A stretch of 64,000 nucleotides of DNA from Kalmusia sp. IMI 367209 (taxonomy: Eukaryota > Ascomycota > Dothideomycetes > Pleosporales > Didymosphaeriaceae): the NCBI GenBank assembly GCA_027946365.1, contig JAPEUQ010000002.1:310001-374000 (forward strand), written 5' to 3'. Below are positions 54,619-64,000 of the stretch, in pieces. The translations under genes and the position numbers were made by a program. The notes under the pieces were generated by a model, which ran no database searches, was not told the DNA's origin, and was given only the letters and a program-made list of their open reading frames with translations. The first letter of the stretch is position 1, and the number at the start of each line of letters is the position of its first letter.

Positions 54619-55470
54619 CTACGACGAAGAGCTAATATTCACCTTATGTATGGCCTCGTATGCCATCTTCGCAGCGTCTCCAACAGATCCCTCTTCTGCT
54701 TGCAGTTCCCTCAAACGCTCCTCCCAAAAAGCCCATCGCTCCAAGTTCATGACTTCATCCGACGGTGCTCTCCAAAGGTAACGTGATGGCGCGTTAGACG
54801 ACGACGTGATATGCGGCTTCAATGCCCAGCTCTTCCTGTTTTGTTGTGCTCCTTGTCGGAATGCTGAACCGCAGAGAATTAGCCACTGTGCTGCTGCTGG
54901 TACCTCGAAATCAAGCAGCGCATTGGTACTCTCTAGAGCGTCCGCAATAACTTCGTAGCCCCAATCAATAGGAATGCCGGCGAGGCCCGCAGCCACTAAT
55001 CGCGCCTCACTCTCAGCCTTTCTGACGTGTGTACTTCGCAGTGCCTCACGCTCTGGACCGTTAGTCGTTTTGGCGTTCTTCCTCCAGCTGCCAGATTGAT
55101 ATGAATCGGACCACAAGTGACCGAAACCTGGGAGACCTTTCCACAGCTTTTCACCAGGCCGCTTTTTTTCCTCGATAGTGGTGAAATCTGGTTCTGGAAG
55201 ATTTTCAATGGCTTGCAGTAATGCAATCAATGAATCGGTATGTTCTGAAGGTAGTTCGAGGAGGGCATCTCCTATGAACGCCCAGAGACGAGGGAGATCT
55301 TCTCGGGGGTTATCTGCATTCGCAATTGGTTGTGTGATGGCTCGAGCCGCTTCGTTCACGGTTGTTTTTTGGCGTAGGTATTCCTTCAGCGCTTCTGCTT
55401 CGTGAGGGTGGCAGCCATCTTCCACGTCGCCGTCAGGAGCGATCTTCTCAGAGAACCATCCCTCGGACAT
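54619..55470 (-). CDS. DUF3632-like conserved fungal protein
   Basis: Intronless frame of 283 codons from an ATG (MSEGWFSEKIAPDGDVEDGC). Landmarks are RLWAFIGDALLELPSEHTDSL with LIALLQAIENLPEPDF, the central GLPGFGHLWSDSY, and C-terminal helices AAAQWLILCGSAF and MNLERWAFWEERLRELQAEE. This is the pattern of DUF3632 proteins, soluble helical ascomycete proteins without a known function. The gene is complete and flanked by gene-poor DNA on both sides. Confidence 0.75.
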   Translation of the reverse strand: MSEGWFSEKIAPDGDVEDGCHPHEAEALKEYLRQKTTVNEAARAITQPIANADNPREDLPRLWAFIGDALLELPSEHTDSLIALLQAIENLPEPDFTTIEEKKRPGEKLWKGLPGFGHLWSDSYQSGSWRKNAKTTNGPEREALRSTHVRKAESEARLVAAGLAGIPIDWGYEVIADALESTNALLDFEVPAAAQWLILCGSAFRQGAQQNRKSWALKPHITSSSNAPSRYLWRAPSDEVMNLERWAFWEERLRELQAEEGSVGDAAKMAYEAIHKVNISSSS

Positions 55471-56647
55471 TTTGGCTCCGTGATGATGAGTTCGAGGGAT
55501 TCAGGTAGGTAGTATGGATAAATTTGCCTGACGTAGGAATCTTCGGTTCGCAAGATAATTCAGGTATGTTTTGTTAAGCGGTAATAGCGATATGGCCACC
55601 GGCTTTTAGATTCAAAACCCTTTATTGAATGGCAATTAACACAGTACCGGTCGATTAGCTTGAGTTGATTATTTATCTGGTTTGCTTTTGTTGAGCGTTA
55701 TACCAAAGGGAGTCTTATGGTTGCAAATTGTAATGCGACTATGCGCACTGCGCCTCGTGACGTCATAAGGCAGAAGCCGCAGACCCCTGTGAACGGTGGG
55801 CCATCACGTAAAATTTGTTACACAGTGATGGTGCTGAGTGAGCATGGGGCTAACGGTGTACGCTATGTGAATCATGAGTAGGAGTGAGGTTACGTTTTGA
55901 GCTGTGACTGGTCGCGTAGTACGTTGCGTCTCAGACCCCAAAATTCTACATATAAGCCGCTATGTAGGCGAAGTTAATTACGTTAGCGATGATCTGGGGC
56001 TAATATTCTGAAAGAATAAAGCAACATGCCTAGGTATAGGCACATCAAGAGAGATGTTCGATGAGATGGGGCCAGTGGGTTTCAGCCTCATAGCACGATG
56101 ACATTGACGCGAAGCAAGGCCATGGAATTCTGTGCGACAATAATCACAGGCGATGCTTACGACTGGCTACTCCGCCTGTTCGTAGCTGCGTTCTTCGGGC
56201 ATTCTGACTGATGTCCCTTACTGCGTTACTCCATGTAGCCGAAAAGCACGCAGACCCAAATCCCTCACAACTCCGCCCGCTCAGAGCACACCGCCCACCT
56301 GCTGTGTACTCCGCGATGATCATGCGTTGCACGGTATCATGTTTCCTTGGCCCGTAAGAAGATCTTCAGTACAAATCTAATTTTGTTCACATACTGATGA
56401 CGTAGATACAGCCTACCTGTCTTGCCTGTAATTCCTTAGGTGAGATGTGCCCCATACTGATGAACTCCAAGAGGGCAATGTTGGACAAGTAATTTGTATA
56501 AAGGGTAGAGTAGAACGACCAACCTGCAGTCGTCACAGCCCGTCAACAACTCCAGATTCAAAGAATCCTTCGAAGCTTTTTCTTTCAAACCAACGTTTCA
56601 CTCAAAGCAACGCCCCATCACCGTTCCAATCTGAATATTCAGTCAAT
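55471..56647. other. Intergenic
   Basis: No gene recognised; the right part is the promoter of the ribonuclease gene, with a TATAAAGG at 56497-56504, about 144 nt upstream of its ATG. Confidence 0.45.
56497..56504 (+). promoter_or_regulatory. TATA box of the secreted ribonuclease gene
   Basis: TATAAAGG, about 144 nt upstream of the start codon at 56648. Confidence 0.4.
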
Positions 56648-57262
56648 ATGAAATTTTCTATCTCAGCATCGCTATTTGTCCTCCTAGGTATCACTAGCGC
56701 CCTGCCGGCTGAACTAGACGCACGAGACCCATCGAATGCCCCCATTGATGTACACTTCCCATTCAAAGACAGTGCGCAAGGAAAGTTGGCTGACGTTCAA
56801 GCTAGTTGATCAACGGACCTGACCAATCGAAGTCGTATAAGTGCGGAGACAATACCTATAGTTATCATGAGATCTACCTCGCCGCTCAGCGAGGAACCAA
56901 TCTCCATCTTGTTGGGGAAACCCGCGGTCGTAAGGGGATGCCTTCATGTTTTCAACCACTAAAGTGTTCTGACTCCTTAACTAGGAAACCAATATCCCCA
57001 CCCTTTCCCCAACGACGACTCTAAGGGCAACAAGCTCACTTTCCCCAAGGATTGTCCTGCCAATGATGACAGTCGCTATGAATTTCCTCTCATGAATGGG
57101 AGTCCCTATGACGGTGGCAAGAACAATGTCAAGCAGGGCGACGAGAGAGTTGTCTTTTACTACGAGGACGGTGAAATCAGTTTTGAAGGCAACCCCCAGG
57201 TCTATTATTGTGGCATCATGACTCACAAGGGTGCACCTGCCGGTGGCTTCCTAATGTGCTAG
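56648..57262 (+). CDS. Secreted guanyl-specific ribonuclease, T1/U2/ribotoxin superfamily
   Basis: Three exons, 56648-56749, 56806-56929 and 56985-57262, with introns of 56 and 55 nt that have CTGAC branch points, give an intact 167-residue precursor. Residues 1-19 are a signal peptide (MKFSISASLFVLLGITSAL). The mature part carries the superfamily landmarks in order: a first Cys in SYKCGD, a Glu in YEFP, an Arg in DERVVF, a His in MTHK and a last Cys near the end. These correspond to the Glu/Arg/His catalytic set of fungal microbial ribonucleases. The mature length of nearly 150 residues, with a long loop before YEFP, is closer to ribotoxins than to the roughly 104-residue T1 enzymes. Whether it cleaves ribosomal RNA or general RNA cannot be told from sequence alone. 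No breaks are seen. Confidence 0.8.
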
Positions 57263-58302
57263 TGTAGAGACTCTAGGGCCTTAAAGGTCAATACCATCTC
57301 CTTTGTAATCATTGTTCGACTAATCTCGCTTAATTCATCGTTCAATCACGCCGGGGTATCACTATACCTATTGCAATTACATGTGACCTATCTGATTGTG
57401 ACAAGGCATATCTCCGTATGTAGGGGGACAAGTACTGGTGACGCCCATGATGATAGCGGCGCCAGCGAAAACAACCAGACGTGTAATGAGAATAGCTGTT
57501 CATCAGTTAAACCTGATAATGTAGCTATGCATAAACCCCGAAAGCGGATTACCGCGCACGTCGCACGGTTGATGAAAGAGAGACCATGTCTCCATACCCC
57601 ATTAACTTAATGGGAGCGTAATACCTTTACTACTATCACCCTTTAACACGCCTTTGGAGTTGAAAAGTAGGAGGGAACCGCTACTATCTTTTTTTAGTTT
57701 ACTATCATTTAAAACTAGGTCTGACCCTCCGATGCTTGATGATACATACATATAAGAAAGTAAGCAATGCTATAAGCTACGGATGATGTATATACTATTA
57801 TATAGGTCTTACTAAAGGGCTTAGCTTTTTGAAGAAGAGTAAGAACGCCCCTATCCTCCTCTAAAGCTATTGAGATAAATGAGCCCATTCCTTAATGTTA
57901 ATCACAGACTGCAAGTGCTATACCGAGTTTTAATTAGACGTAGTCTAGATCATGTCTTAAGATGCTGTGCCGCAGCGTCAAAGAGGTATAAACACTGCAT
58001 TAAATTCTCATTAGATGTCCAGACCGTGCCTTGACACATTGTGCCACAGCGACTAGAAAGAGGCACATATCCGTTGCATGAGCTAAATCTCATTATTAAA
58101 AAGCAAGGGTTTATTATTTTGCAGACTTTACGGTCCAATTCATGCTCCTGTATATCTTCTTGCGTTCTTGTATCATAATCGCTGAGCTTCCCTTGAAAAT
58201 CTCCATGGTAAGCAAATGTGATGGCCCAAGACAGGCTTTTGTTGAAGTTACGCTCTTCTTGAATAACTTTCGTGGGTTGATCGAAAGGTTACAGTTCAAG
58301 GG
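57263..58302. other. Intergenic with an imperfect direct repeat
   Basis: AT-rich, no gene recognised. Contains the pair of related segments listed at 57952-58100. Confidence 0.45.
57952..58100. repeat. Imperfect tandem pair of about 70 bp
   Basis: Two adjacent segments share the order TGTGCCxCAGCG, AAAGAGG, TGCAT and AAATTCTCATTA-like blocks (57952-58015 and 58029-58100) with small indels. Probably an old local duplication. Confidence 0.45.
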
Positions 58303-59183
58303 TTAGATAATTTGCAAGTTTGTCGATCTCGTGCTGGATATGAATAACAGGAAGTGCTTGAGGCGCGCCACTAGACCTCGCCGGAGTGAAGCTCGTATGA
58401 GGGTCATTGCAGATATAGCTCCTAGGTGAACGAGGGAACAAGACCATATACCATACCTAAATCCTTGGAACTGAAGAATGAACCCTACTAAAGAAGCAGT
58501 GGCGTTGATGAGTGTAGCCCACTCGGTTTGATCATGAGCGATATGCATCCAAACGCTTGGCTTCTCGTCGTCGCTTTGAAGATGTAGCTGACTATGTCAA
58601 TCCGCTCAACTAGCCTTTGAGAGTGCCGTGATGTCAATACTTTAGTTTTGTCTTTCCTAGCAAGGAGCACAGCCGCACCAAATTGCTGGTCGCCAACTGA
58701 GTGCTCGCGTTCGATCCACATCACTTGTAGAACACCAGACCGGTCCCGATTTGACTGTGCTTTTTCCCTTGATTGTAAACCACTCACTGCCTTTCGACCG
58801 AGCTCGTTTCGATGATACTGCAAACAAACGCCAATGATAATGTCAAAATGATAGTATCGGAAGCTAGAAGCACAAACCAACAGACTTAGATGGAGCACCT
58901 CGTCGGCATAGAGTGGAACTCTTTTGCGAAAATCAGGATGGAAAATGACTGCCCCTGCGTATGCCACGACCCCAAACTGTACTGTTCCACCGGCGATAGC
59001 AGCAGTGACCAGGGCCCTCAGACCGCTACCATGATGCAAATTGAGCGAAATGTTCGGATTGTTGTTGAAATCAGGAAGATCCTGTGTTCCAGACATGGGA
59101 GGCTGAGTAATTGCTTGCTCTGCATCCTGATAGTGAATGATAGTTGATGGAGTCTTCGCAATTCTACTCTGCGTAGCCTCCAA
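58303..59183 (-). pseudogene. Hypothetical membrane protein, reading frame disturbed
   Basis: The minus strand encodes LVTAAIAGGTVQFGVVAYAG (transmembrane), VLQVMWIEREHSVGDQQFGA, and in a different frame TEWATLINATASLVGFILQF followed by IWSCSLVHLGAISAMTLIRA. This order is that of a family of uncharacterised ascomycete membrane proteins that often lie near NACHT or ankyrin genes. A 90-nt intron (donor GTGCTC after YADE) is plausible near 58820-58910. The frame change around 58590-58610 is not repaired by any intron I could place, and the first codon is TTG. It is either a damaged gene or one with a splice pattern I cannot resolve. Confidence 0.45.
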
Positions 59184-60630
59184 AAGCTATTAACTTCATC
59201 GGCTCTGGTCTGTGTGTAAACAGCGAATACAGAGAAATATGGGAATAAAGTGTGTCAACAATTGCTTCCTGAGAGAAGCAACTCCACTTGGCCCAAATTA
59301 TCCACAAATCGAATCGTAGTGAAGTCGCTAAGTCGTGCGGAACCCCGTGTTGCATTTACTGTATCAGCGCGGTCAGACGGAGACCTCGCATGTAAAGCAA
59401 ACATCAAGGCGTACAGGGGCAGCATACGCATAACAGCCTTTCAGTACTTGCTCACTGCGAGCGTATCACAGTGAACACGTCTGAAATCCACTGCTAGCTC
59501 TTCTACCGTCGAGGAAGGTAAGTACATATGGTACATAAAGACACCACACCAGAGATCACCCTTTAGACAGGGCGTAAGACTGCAATGATCGAAATTGGTA
59601 TATGAATATCTCTGGACGTTACACTTGTAGGTGCTGAGCTGCCTTGCTCCAGCACTCTAGGTAGGGAAGGGTGGATCGCAGATCTGCTACAACTAACGCC
59701 GCACGTGCGTGCCTAGTAAGCGAGTCGCGCAACCTACCAGCTTTTCACGGAATATTGTCTCTTAACTTTAACGGCTTACCTATCTATTCCTTAGTTGCTC
59801 TATAAAGAGGTAACCATATCTCCTTTTTTTCCTTTGTGTGTATATAGCTGTTGAGACTCGGCGCAATTGCCGCGCGACTTGCGCTGCAGTCACGTGAGAC
59901 GCTTTGAGGAAATTGTGTATCTGGAGGTATCCGATTTCGTAACACCTGATAATAATTCAAGAGTCTCGTGGTGGAAGGGTCGAAGAAAAGTAGAGGAAAA
60001 TCCATCTAGATGACTAGCATGCATTCTGGGAAGGACGATCTCCCGCACAAGTGGGGTCTTATCCGAGAGTGAATCTCTTTACTCCGAATGTTTGTTATAT
60101 TGCTGATGGTATTCTGCCCGCAACTATCGTTATGTAAAGAGACCGAGCGCTCGTTTCGCATTTCCGCGTACCCTAGTCTACAGTAACGGTTGTTATGTGG
60201 CTGTCGATGTATGAAGGTGCTCAGCCACATTATCTGCAATGCACAGCCCCCGTCTCAACCTATCGGTCGCCACGGATTCGAGGATTTTCAGGCAACAAGG
60301 CAACAGTTTCGAAACTGTGGCTACGACGTCTCGAGGCGCCCTGGATGTGAATTTACAACCTGCCCACAGAGCGCCGTTTTATCTTGACCGGTTTTTGCAC
60401 TTATAAAGGCTAAGATCCCCTCTTTTTAGGGCGATATACGGTGCTGCTGAACAACCGTGCACTTTTTCCGGCTTATTAGATAGGTGTGAGGCCCGCCTTA
60501 AATTTGGTTGCTATTGCTGACTAGAGCTTTGAAGAATCTTTCTCAAGTTTTCTGAAGCAAAAACCTAGTAGCTGCATGCTTTCTGTGCATCTCACAAGAA
60601 AGCAAGACTAGCTTGTTTGCTTTGCCTACG
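59184..60630. other. Intergenic
   Basis: About 1.4 kb. A short ATG frame at 59164-59355 (minus) might be the 5' exon of the damaged membrane protein gene. The rest has no recognisable gene and should include the promoter of the next gene. Confidence 0.4.
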
Positions 60631-62166
60631 ATGGCTACCCAGCAACAGTTCATGCACTCGACGTCAGGTGTTGATAGTGTAACGATTCACCCTGTATCGC
60701 CGATCCTGCAATTGAGCAACAACACATTCTCGCGGGCGAATGTCTTCGGACTATTTCTTACCATCAGCTTCTGTCTACTCATTCAACCATACGGAAGTCT
60801 ATTATACATAAGACCATATAGCGTTGTCGGTCGCGTGGTCTTCTTTTTCTGGCGGCTGAACCCGCTTGCTTGCTTAATGGAATCGGCGCTCCTAAGCATC
60901 GCATTCATTGATGGGATTTATTTCGCGCTCAGCCGGCCTATCTCTGGTCCCGAACGTCCCTTCACTTTTTGGAAACATCTGCGGATCTCTGCCACGGCCA
61001 CCCAGTTGCTTCGAGTCCATGGTAGAGTTCCAGACCATTGGAGAGCGTTTGTCTATACTCAGCAACATTCTAGGACAGAATCGGCTGTTCCAAACGATGC
61101 CATGCCAGGCGCAGATCCTCGCAGTAGTGCTGACCAACACATGCAACCGAATGCACCGACAAGCTTCACGTATCCCACAGATGATCGTCTCAACAATCAT
61201 GAAACTACCAATGCTGCCCCTTCGTACATAGACGAGCCGTCTCCAGCTAGCTCCCTCGACCCGACCGAAGCGCACGCCGATACGGATCTTGAGTCGAATG
61301 GCCCATCTCAATTACTCGGAAACGGTTTAGGACGAGTCGTGCTTGGACGTGCCGAGCTCGTGATAAACTTGGTCGGCTCCATCGGAACCGTCATTGTTAT
61401 CATCAAACTTTCTTCTATCGTCATTCCCTTACATCTTCGCGTGTCTGCGATATTCATGATCACCAGTTGGGCTCTCGTCCAAATATTATACCTCGTTGCG
61501 GATCGGCACGATGCGGACCTGGCAGACATGGAAGACCTCTTTCGCCGTACCATGGACTTAGAGCGTAAATTGAACCACAGTGCGTTGTGGACCATTATCA
61601 CCCTTCTACTTCTTCCTATCATTGGATATCTTACGTTCGTTGAATTGTTCGAATCAAAGCACCTCCCATGGGTGATGTCGTTCGTTCCCGACGAAGTTCG
61701 TAGCCTTTACTTCCTCTTCATGGACCCTCTTTGGTGGTATTTTGTACCTCGGATGCTTCGCAAAAGGAAAAATCCCGTCCATCTTCCAGTAGCCTGTCAT
61801 ATACCGACTAAGAGGAGCTTCACTCTTGTTTTATTCCACGTCTTCAAGTTCGCCTTCTTTTTCTGCTTCGGGTGGCTCTTCGAAGAGTCCGTGAGCATGT
61901 GCAAGCAGTCCGAGAACATACCTATTAGATACTACATTTTGCCCTTTTCCGTCATTCCTACTTGTATGGCGGCTTGGATGTTGCTACCGGGCGTACCGTT
62001 CATGAGAACAGGTGGAAAGGGGACGGAATGGTTACGTGGGGTTTCGTTATTCTACAATATCACCATGACGGCATTTTTCTTCACTGGGGCTATGATGCTG
62101 TATGATGAGGATAATACGTATAAACCTGATTGGTTGGAGTGGTTTGGGAAACTACATAGGTCATAG
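60631..62166 (+). CDS. Multi-pass membrane protein of unknown function
   Basis: Intronless 511-codon gene; the ATG at 60631 (MATQQQFMHSTSGVD) is chosen over an upstream TTG. About eight hydrophobic helices are seen, including VFGLFLTISFCLLIQPYGSL, IVIIKLSSIVIPLHLRVSAI, LWTIITLLLLPIIGYLTFVE, FKFAFFFCFGWLFEES and LFYNITMTAFFFTGAMMLYD. Between helix 3 and helix 4 there is a hydrophilic, Pro/Ser/Asp-rich loop of about 110 residues. I do not recognise a transporter or enzyme motif. The frame is intact and the codon use ordinary. Confidence 0.75.
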   Translation: MATQQQFMHSTSGVDSVTIHPVSPILQLSNNTFSRANVFGLFLTISFCLLIQPYGSLLYIRPYSVVGRVVFFFWRLNPLACLMESALLSIAFIDGIYFALSRPISGPERPFTFWKHLRISATATQLLRVHGRVPDHWRAFVYTQQHSRTESAVPNDAMPGADPRSSADQHMQPNAPTSFTYPTDDRLNNHETTNAAPSYIDEPSPASSLDPTEAHADTDLESNGPSQLLGNGLGRVVLGRAELVINLVGSIGTVIVIIKLSSIVIPLHLRVSAIFMITSWALVQILYLVADRHDADLADMEDLFRRTMDLERKLNHSALWTIITLLLLPIIGYLTFVELFESKHLPWVMSFVPDEVRSLYFLFMDPLWWYFVPRMLRKRKNPVHLPVACHIPTKRSFTLVLFHVFKFAFFFCFGWLFEESVSMCKQSENIPIRYYILPFSVIPTCMAAWMLLPGVPFMRTGGKGTEWLRGVSLFYNITMTAFFFTGAMMLYDEDNTYKPDWLEWFGKLHRS

Positions 62167-62391
62167 CTATACAGCGTCGAACACCGAGATACATCTGCAG
62201 CCAGTAGACATGACGAAAAATTGAGTATGGTTGCAACCGTTTTATTCTATAAGACTATGAGACACAAGCGAGTGGAAGGAGTCTAAGACTCCGGCATTCC
62301 CCTTTGAACGTTCGAAGACCCCTTGGATATGCTGTGGACAAGATGCATAATCGTCAGGTACCTTGATCGAGAGCACCGCTAATAACCTGCT

Positions 62392-62742
62392 CTAAACCAG
62401 GCACTTAAAGTCGCCATCAGCATATCCGCATACTATATTACATGGTCAGCTGATGCCGTTTTATAAGAAGATATACAGAGACATACCTCCGGAGAGCGTG
62501 TTACCGTGGTCGTGATATTTGCAATGGTCACCATTCGAATGCGAGCAGTTGTCAGGGCAATTGCAAGCATCGTCTTTATCAGTGCTTGTTAGTAAAATAC
62601 TTAGTTGAGAGGACTGAAGGTGTCACGTACGTGCGTTATCGGCAACCAAGATGGCGCGCTCAACAGGTGCGACAGCGGCGCCAACAGCCTGTGTGGCGAG
62701 CAAAGTGCTGATAACAGTGAAAAATATAGTCTTGGAAAGCAT
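62392..62742 (-). CDS. Small secreted six-cysteine protein (effector-like)
   Basis: Three short minus-strand exons, 62742-62631, 62573-62487 and 62432-62392, with introns of 57 and 54 nt (donors GTACGT and GTATGT; branch TACTAAC in the first), give 79 residues. All junctions are phase 1. Residues 1-22 are a signal peptide (MLSKTIFFTVISTLLATQAV...). A short propeptide-like stretch follows (VERAILVADNA), then a Cys-rich mature peptide whose six Cys are spaced C-x-C-x3-C-x7-C-x12-C-x8-C. His and Asp are frequent between them (SNGDHCKYHDHGN), so metal binding is conceivable. No known family. A TATA box lies 92 nt upstream. Because no exon exceeds 112 nt the gene is easily missed by ORF calling. 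Confidence 0.75.
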
Positions 62743-62833
62743 TTTGAAAGGTGTAGTTATTGGAGCTTGATGTGAGAGTCAATGATTGAATTGCTGCGTG
62801 ATGGTGATTTCAAGATGGGGAGATTGATTCTGA

Positions 62834-62841
62834 TTTATATA
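62834..62841 (-). promoter_or_regulatory. TATA box of the six-cysteine protein gene
   Basis: TATATAAA on the minus strand, 92 nt upstream of the ATG at 62742, nearly the same spacing as in the other small secreted protein gene of this window. Confidence 0.5.
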
Positions 62842-64000
62842 TTCTTCAAAAATTTGAGATTCGCACCATATACACCCCTTTAGTCCAACATCAGGCGAGG
62901 TGATTTGCGTTCTCAGAGTAGACAGGCTGCGATCGTCATCTCTACAGACCTCTTCCAGCGAGCACGCATTAAAGGCAAAAATCCTTAAAATAGAGGAATT
63001 ACTCTGCTTCAGGCGATATGACATACAGATCCTCATGTAGCTATCTAATGTAGATCCGTATTCCTCGCTGTGTTATTTGTCCAGTGCAGCGCAGCCTCAT
63101 GCGCTATTTACGTCATAATACACGGACCTATCGTTTGATCATTACTGTACTGTTGCCTTCTAGATCATCGAAATCACACGTCTAAGTTGTTTAGCGAATT
63201 TCGCGGAAGTTCACTTAATGCCGTTGAAGAGCACGGCCTCAGGCCCCGTCGGCGTAATGGTACTCAAGCTCCGAAGTCTATCATGTATCGCATCTGGTAA
63301 TATCATCTCACGTGAGCAGTCGTGAGCGGAACTTGATCATACGTGAGTATGGCCATCTTGGGACCCATAGCGCTGTGTTCGCAGATATTTCGGCCCCATT
63401 CGTGGTCCTGGCGCTCAGATCTTCCATAAAGGGCAATATGATGCGAATTCATTCATTTATTAGTTTTCAATTAAAGTCAACCTACTCTATTGAATTAGGA
63501 CTTGCTGCATGGCCGCTGATGTGTTTGAACATGTTTTGGTCGTACGAAAACAGATAGGTACCTTGCTAGCTGTCATGTGTAGGAGCTGAAAGAAGCCTCA
63601 TCGTTCCCTGTATCCACAATTTTGCATTCACTATTTCAGCGGGACGCGGAAATTGGAAATCGTTATACATGTTGATTGATATACAGGGCCCCTACAACGC
63701 TTTTGGCACATTTTTCACTGTCGGCGTAGTGTTAAATGCGAGAGTATTTTCGCAGTAATGTTGAATTTAGATGATCAATTCCACCCATTCTCTATGAACT
63801 TGAAGTACAGCGGGTCGCTCGTGATTATCGGGCCCTTCCCATTGATTGGTGACCGCGTGATGAAGAAATCAGACTACACCTTGAATTCAACAGGTTAAGC
63901 AAGTAATGCATCGTTGGCTTCACGTCCACACTCACTACTTATTCATATGATTTGGTCATCTGTGTGAGCATCAAGCGAGCAAGCGGTTAAGTGCGGGGGA
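62842..64000. other. Right end of window, no gene recognised
   Basis: Short frames only (62779-63036, 63312-63557) without domains. Moderately AT-rich. Confidence 0.45.

Noticed and set aside
1..64000. CRISPR arrays, operons, riboswitches and phage-type modules
   Set aside because: None seen, and the intron-containing genes show the DNA to be eukaryotic nuclear.

Overview
The window reads as nuclear DNA of a filamentous ascomycete, most likely a dothideomycete of the Pleosporales type. Genes carry short introns of about 45-70 nt with GT donors, CTAAC/CTGAC-like branch points and AG acceptors. A VPS18 homologue, an intronless NACHT/WD40 receptor and a cytosolic tRNA-Ala(AGC) are present. Decayed repeats carry the CpA-to-TpA stop codons typical of fungal repeat-induced point mutation (RIP). 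Lineage is inferred from gene style only.

Layout. 0-10 kb holds housekeeping or conserved genes: the 5' end of a PAS-domain protein (probable hybrid histidine kinase), a broken BTB gene, a 2EXR/F-box-like gene, VPS18 and a membrane protein. 10-15 kb is a repeat pocket: tRNA-Ala, a possible aminotransferase tail, a RIP-damaged Tc1/mariner element with a solo LTR inside it, and a GATT microsatellite. 15.2-19.9 kb is a lipase-like/NACHT/WD40 NOD-like receptor. 20.7-28.2 kb is the most coherent block: a gene with two tandem fructosamine-kinase domains, a class III aminotransferase, a HAD phosphatase and an MFS transporter, the last two diverging from a shared 265-bp promoter. This looks like a small catabolic or detoxification cluster for amino or Amadori-type compounds. 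Two of its four genes carry a +1 frameshift in a short homopolymer.

28.7-37.3 kb is mostly gene-free and AT-rich, with relics (coiled-coil gene with an internal stop, thioredoxin-reductase-like tail, cytochrome P450 pseudogene, MITE-like inverted repeat). 37.4-47.1 kb has a small secreted protein, a secreted sulfatase, relics of ankyrin/HET/TPR immune-type genes and a membrane-anchored fucose-lectin-like protein. 47.7-52.2 kb is a gene graveyard: DHA2 MFS, methyltransferase, thioredoxin-reductase-like oxidoreductase, ABC transporter and HET fragments. The first three in this order recall the gliA-gliN-gliF-gliT end of epipolythiodioxopiperazine clusters. 54.6-62.8 kb holds a DUF3632-like protein, a secreted guanyl-specific ribonuclease of the T1/ribotoxin superfamily, a damaged membrane protein gene, an intact multi-pass membrane protein and a six-cysteine secreted protein.

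The overall picture is an accessory-rich region with conserved genes at its left end, transposon activity, RIP, decayed non-self-recognition and secondary-metabolite genes, and a few intact secreted proteins that could act outside the cell.
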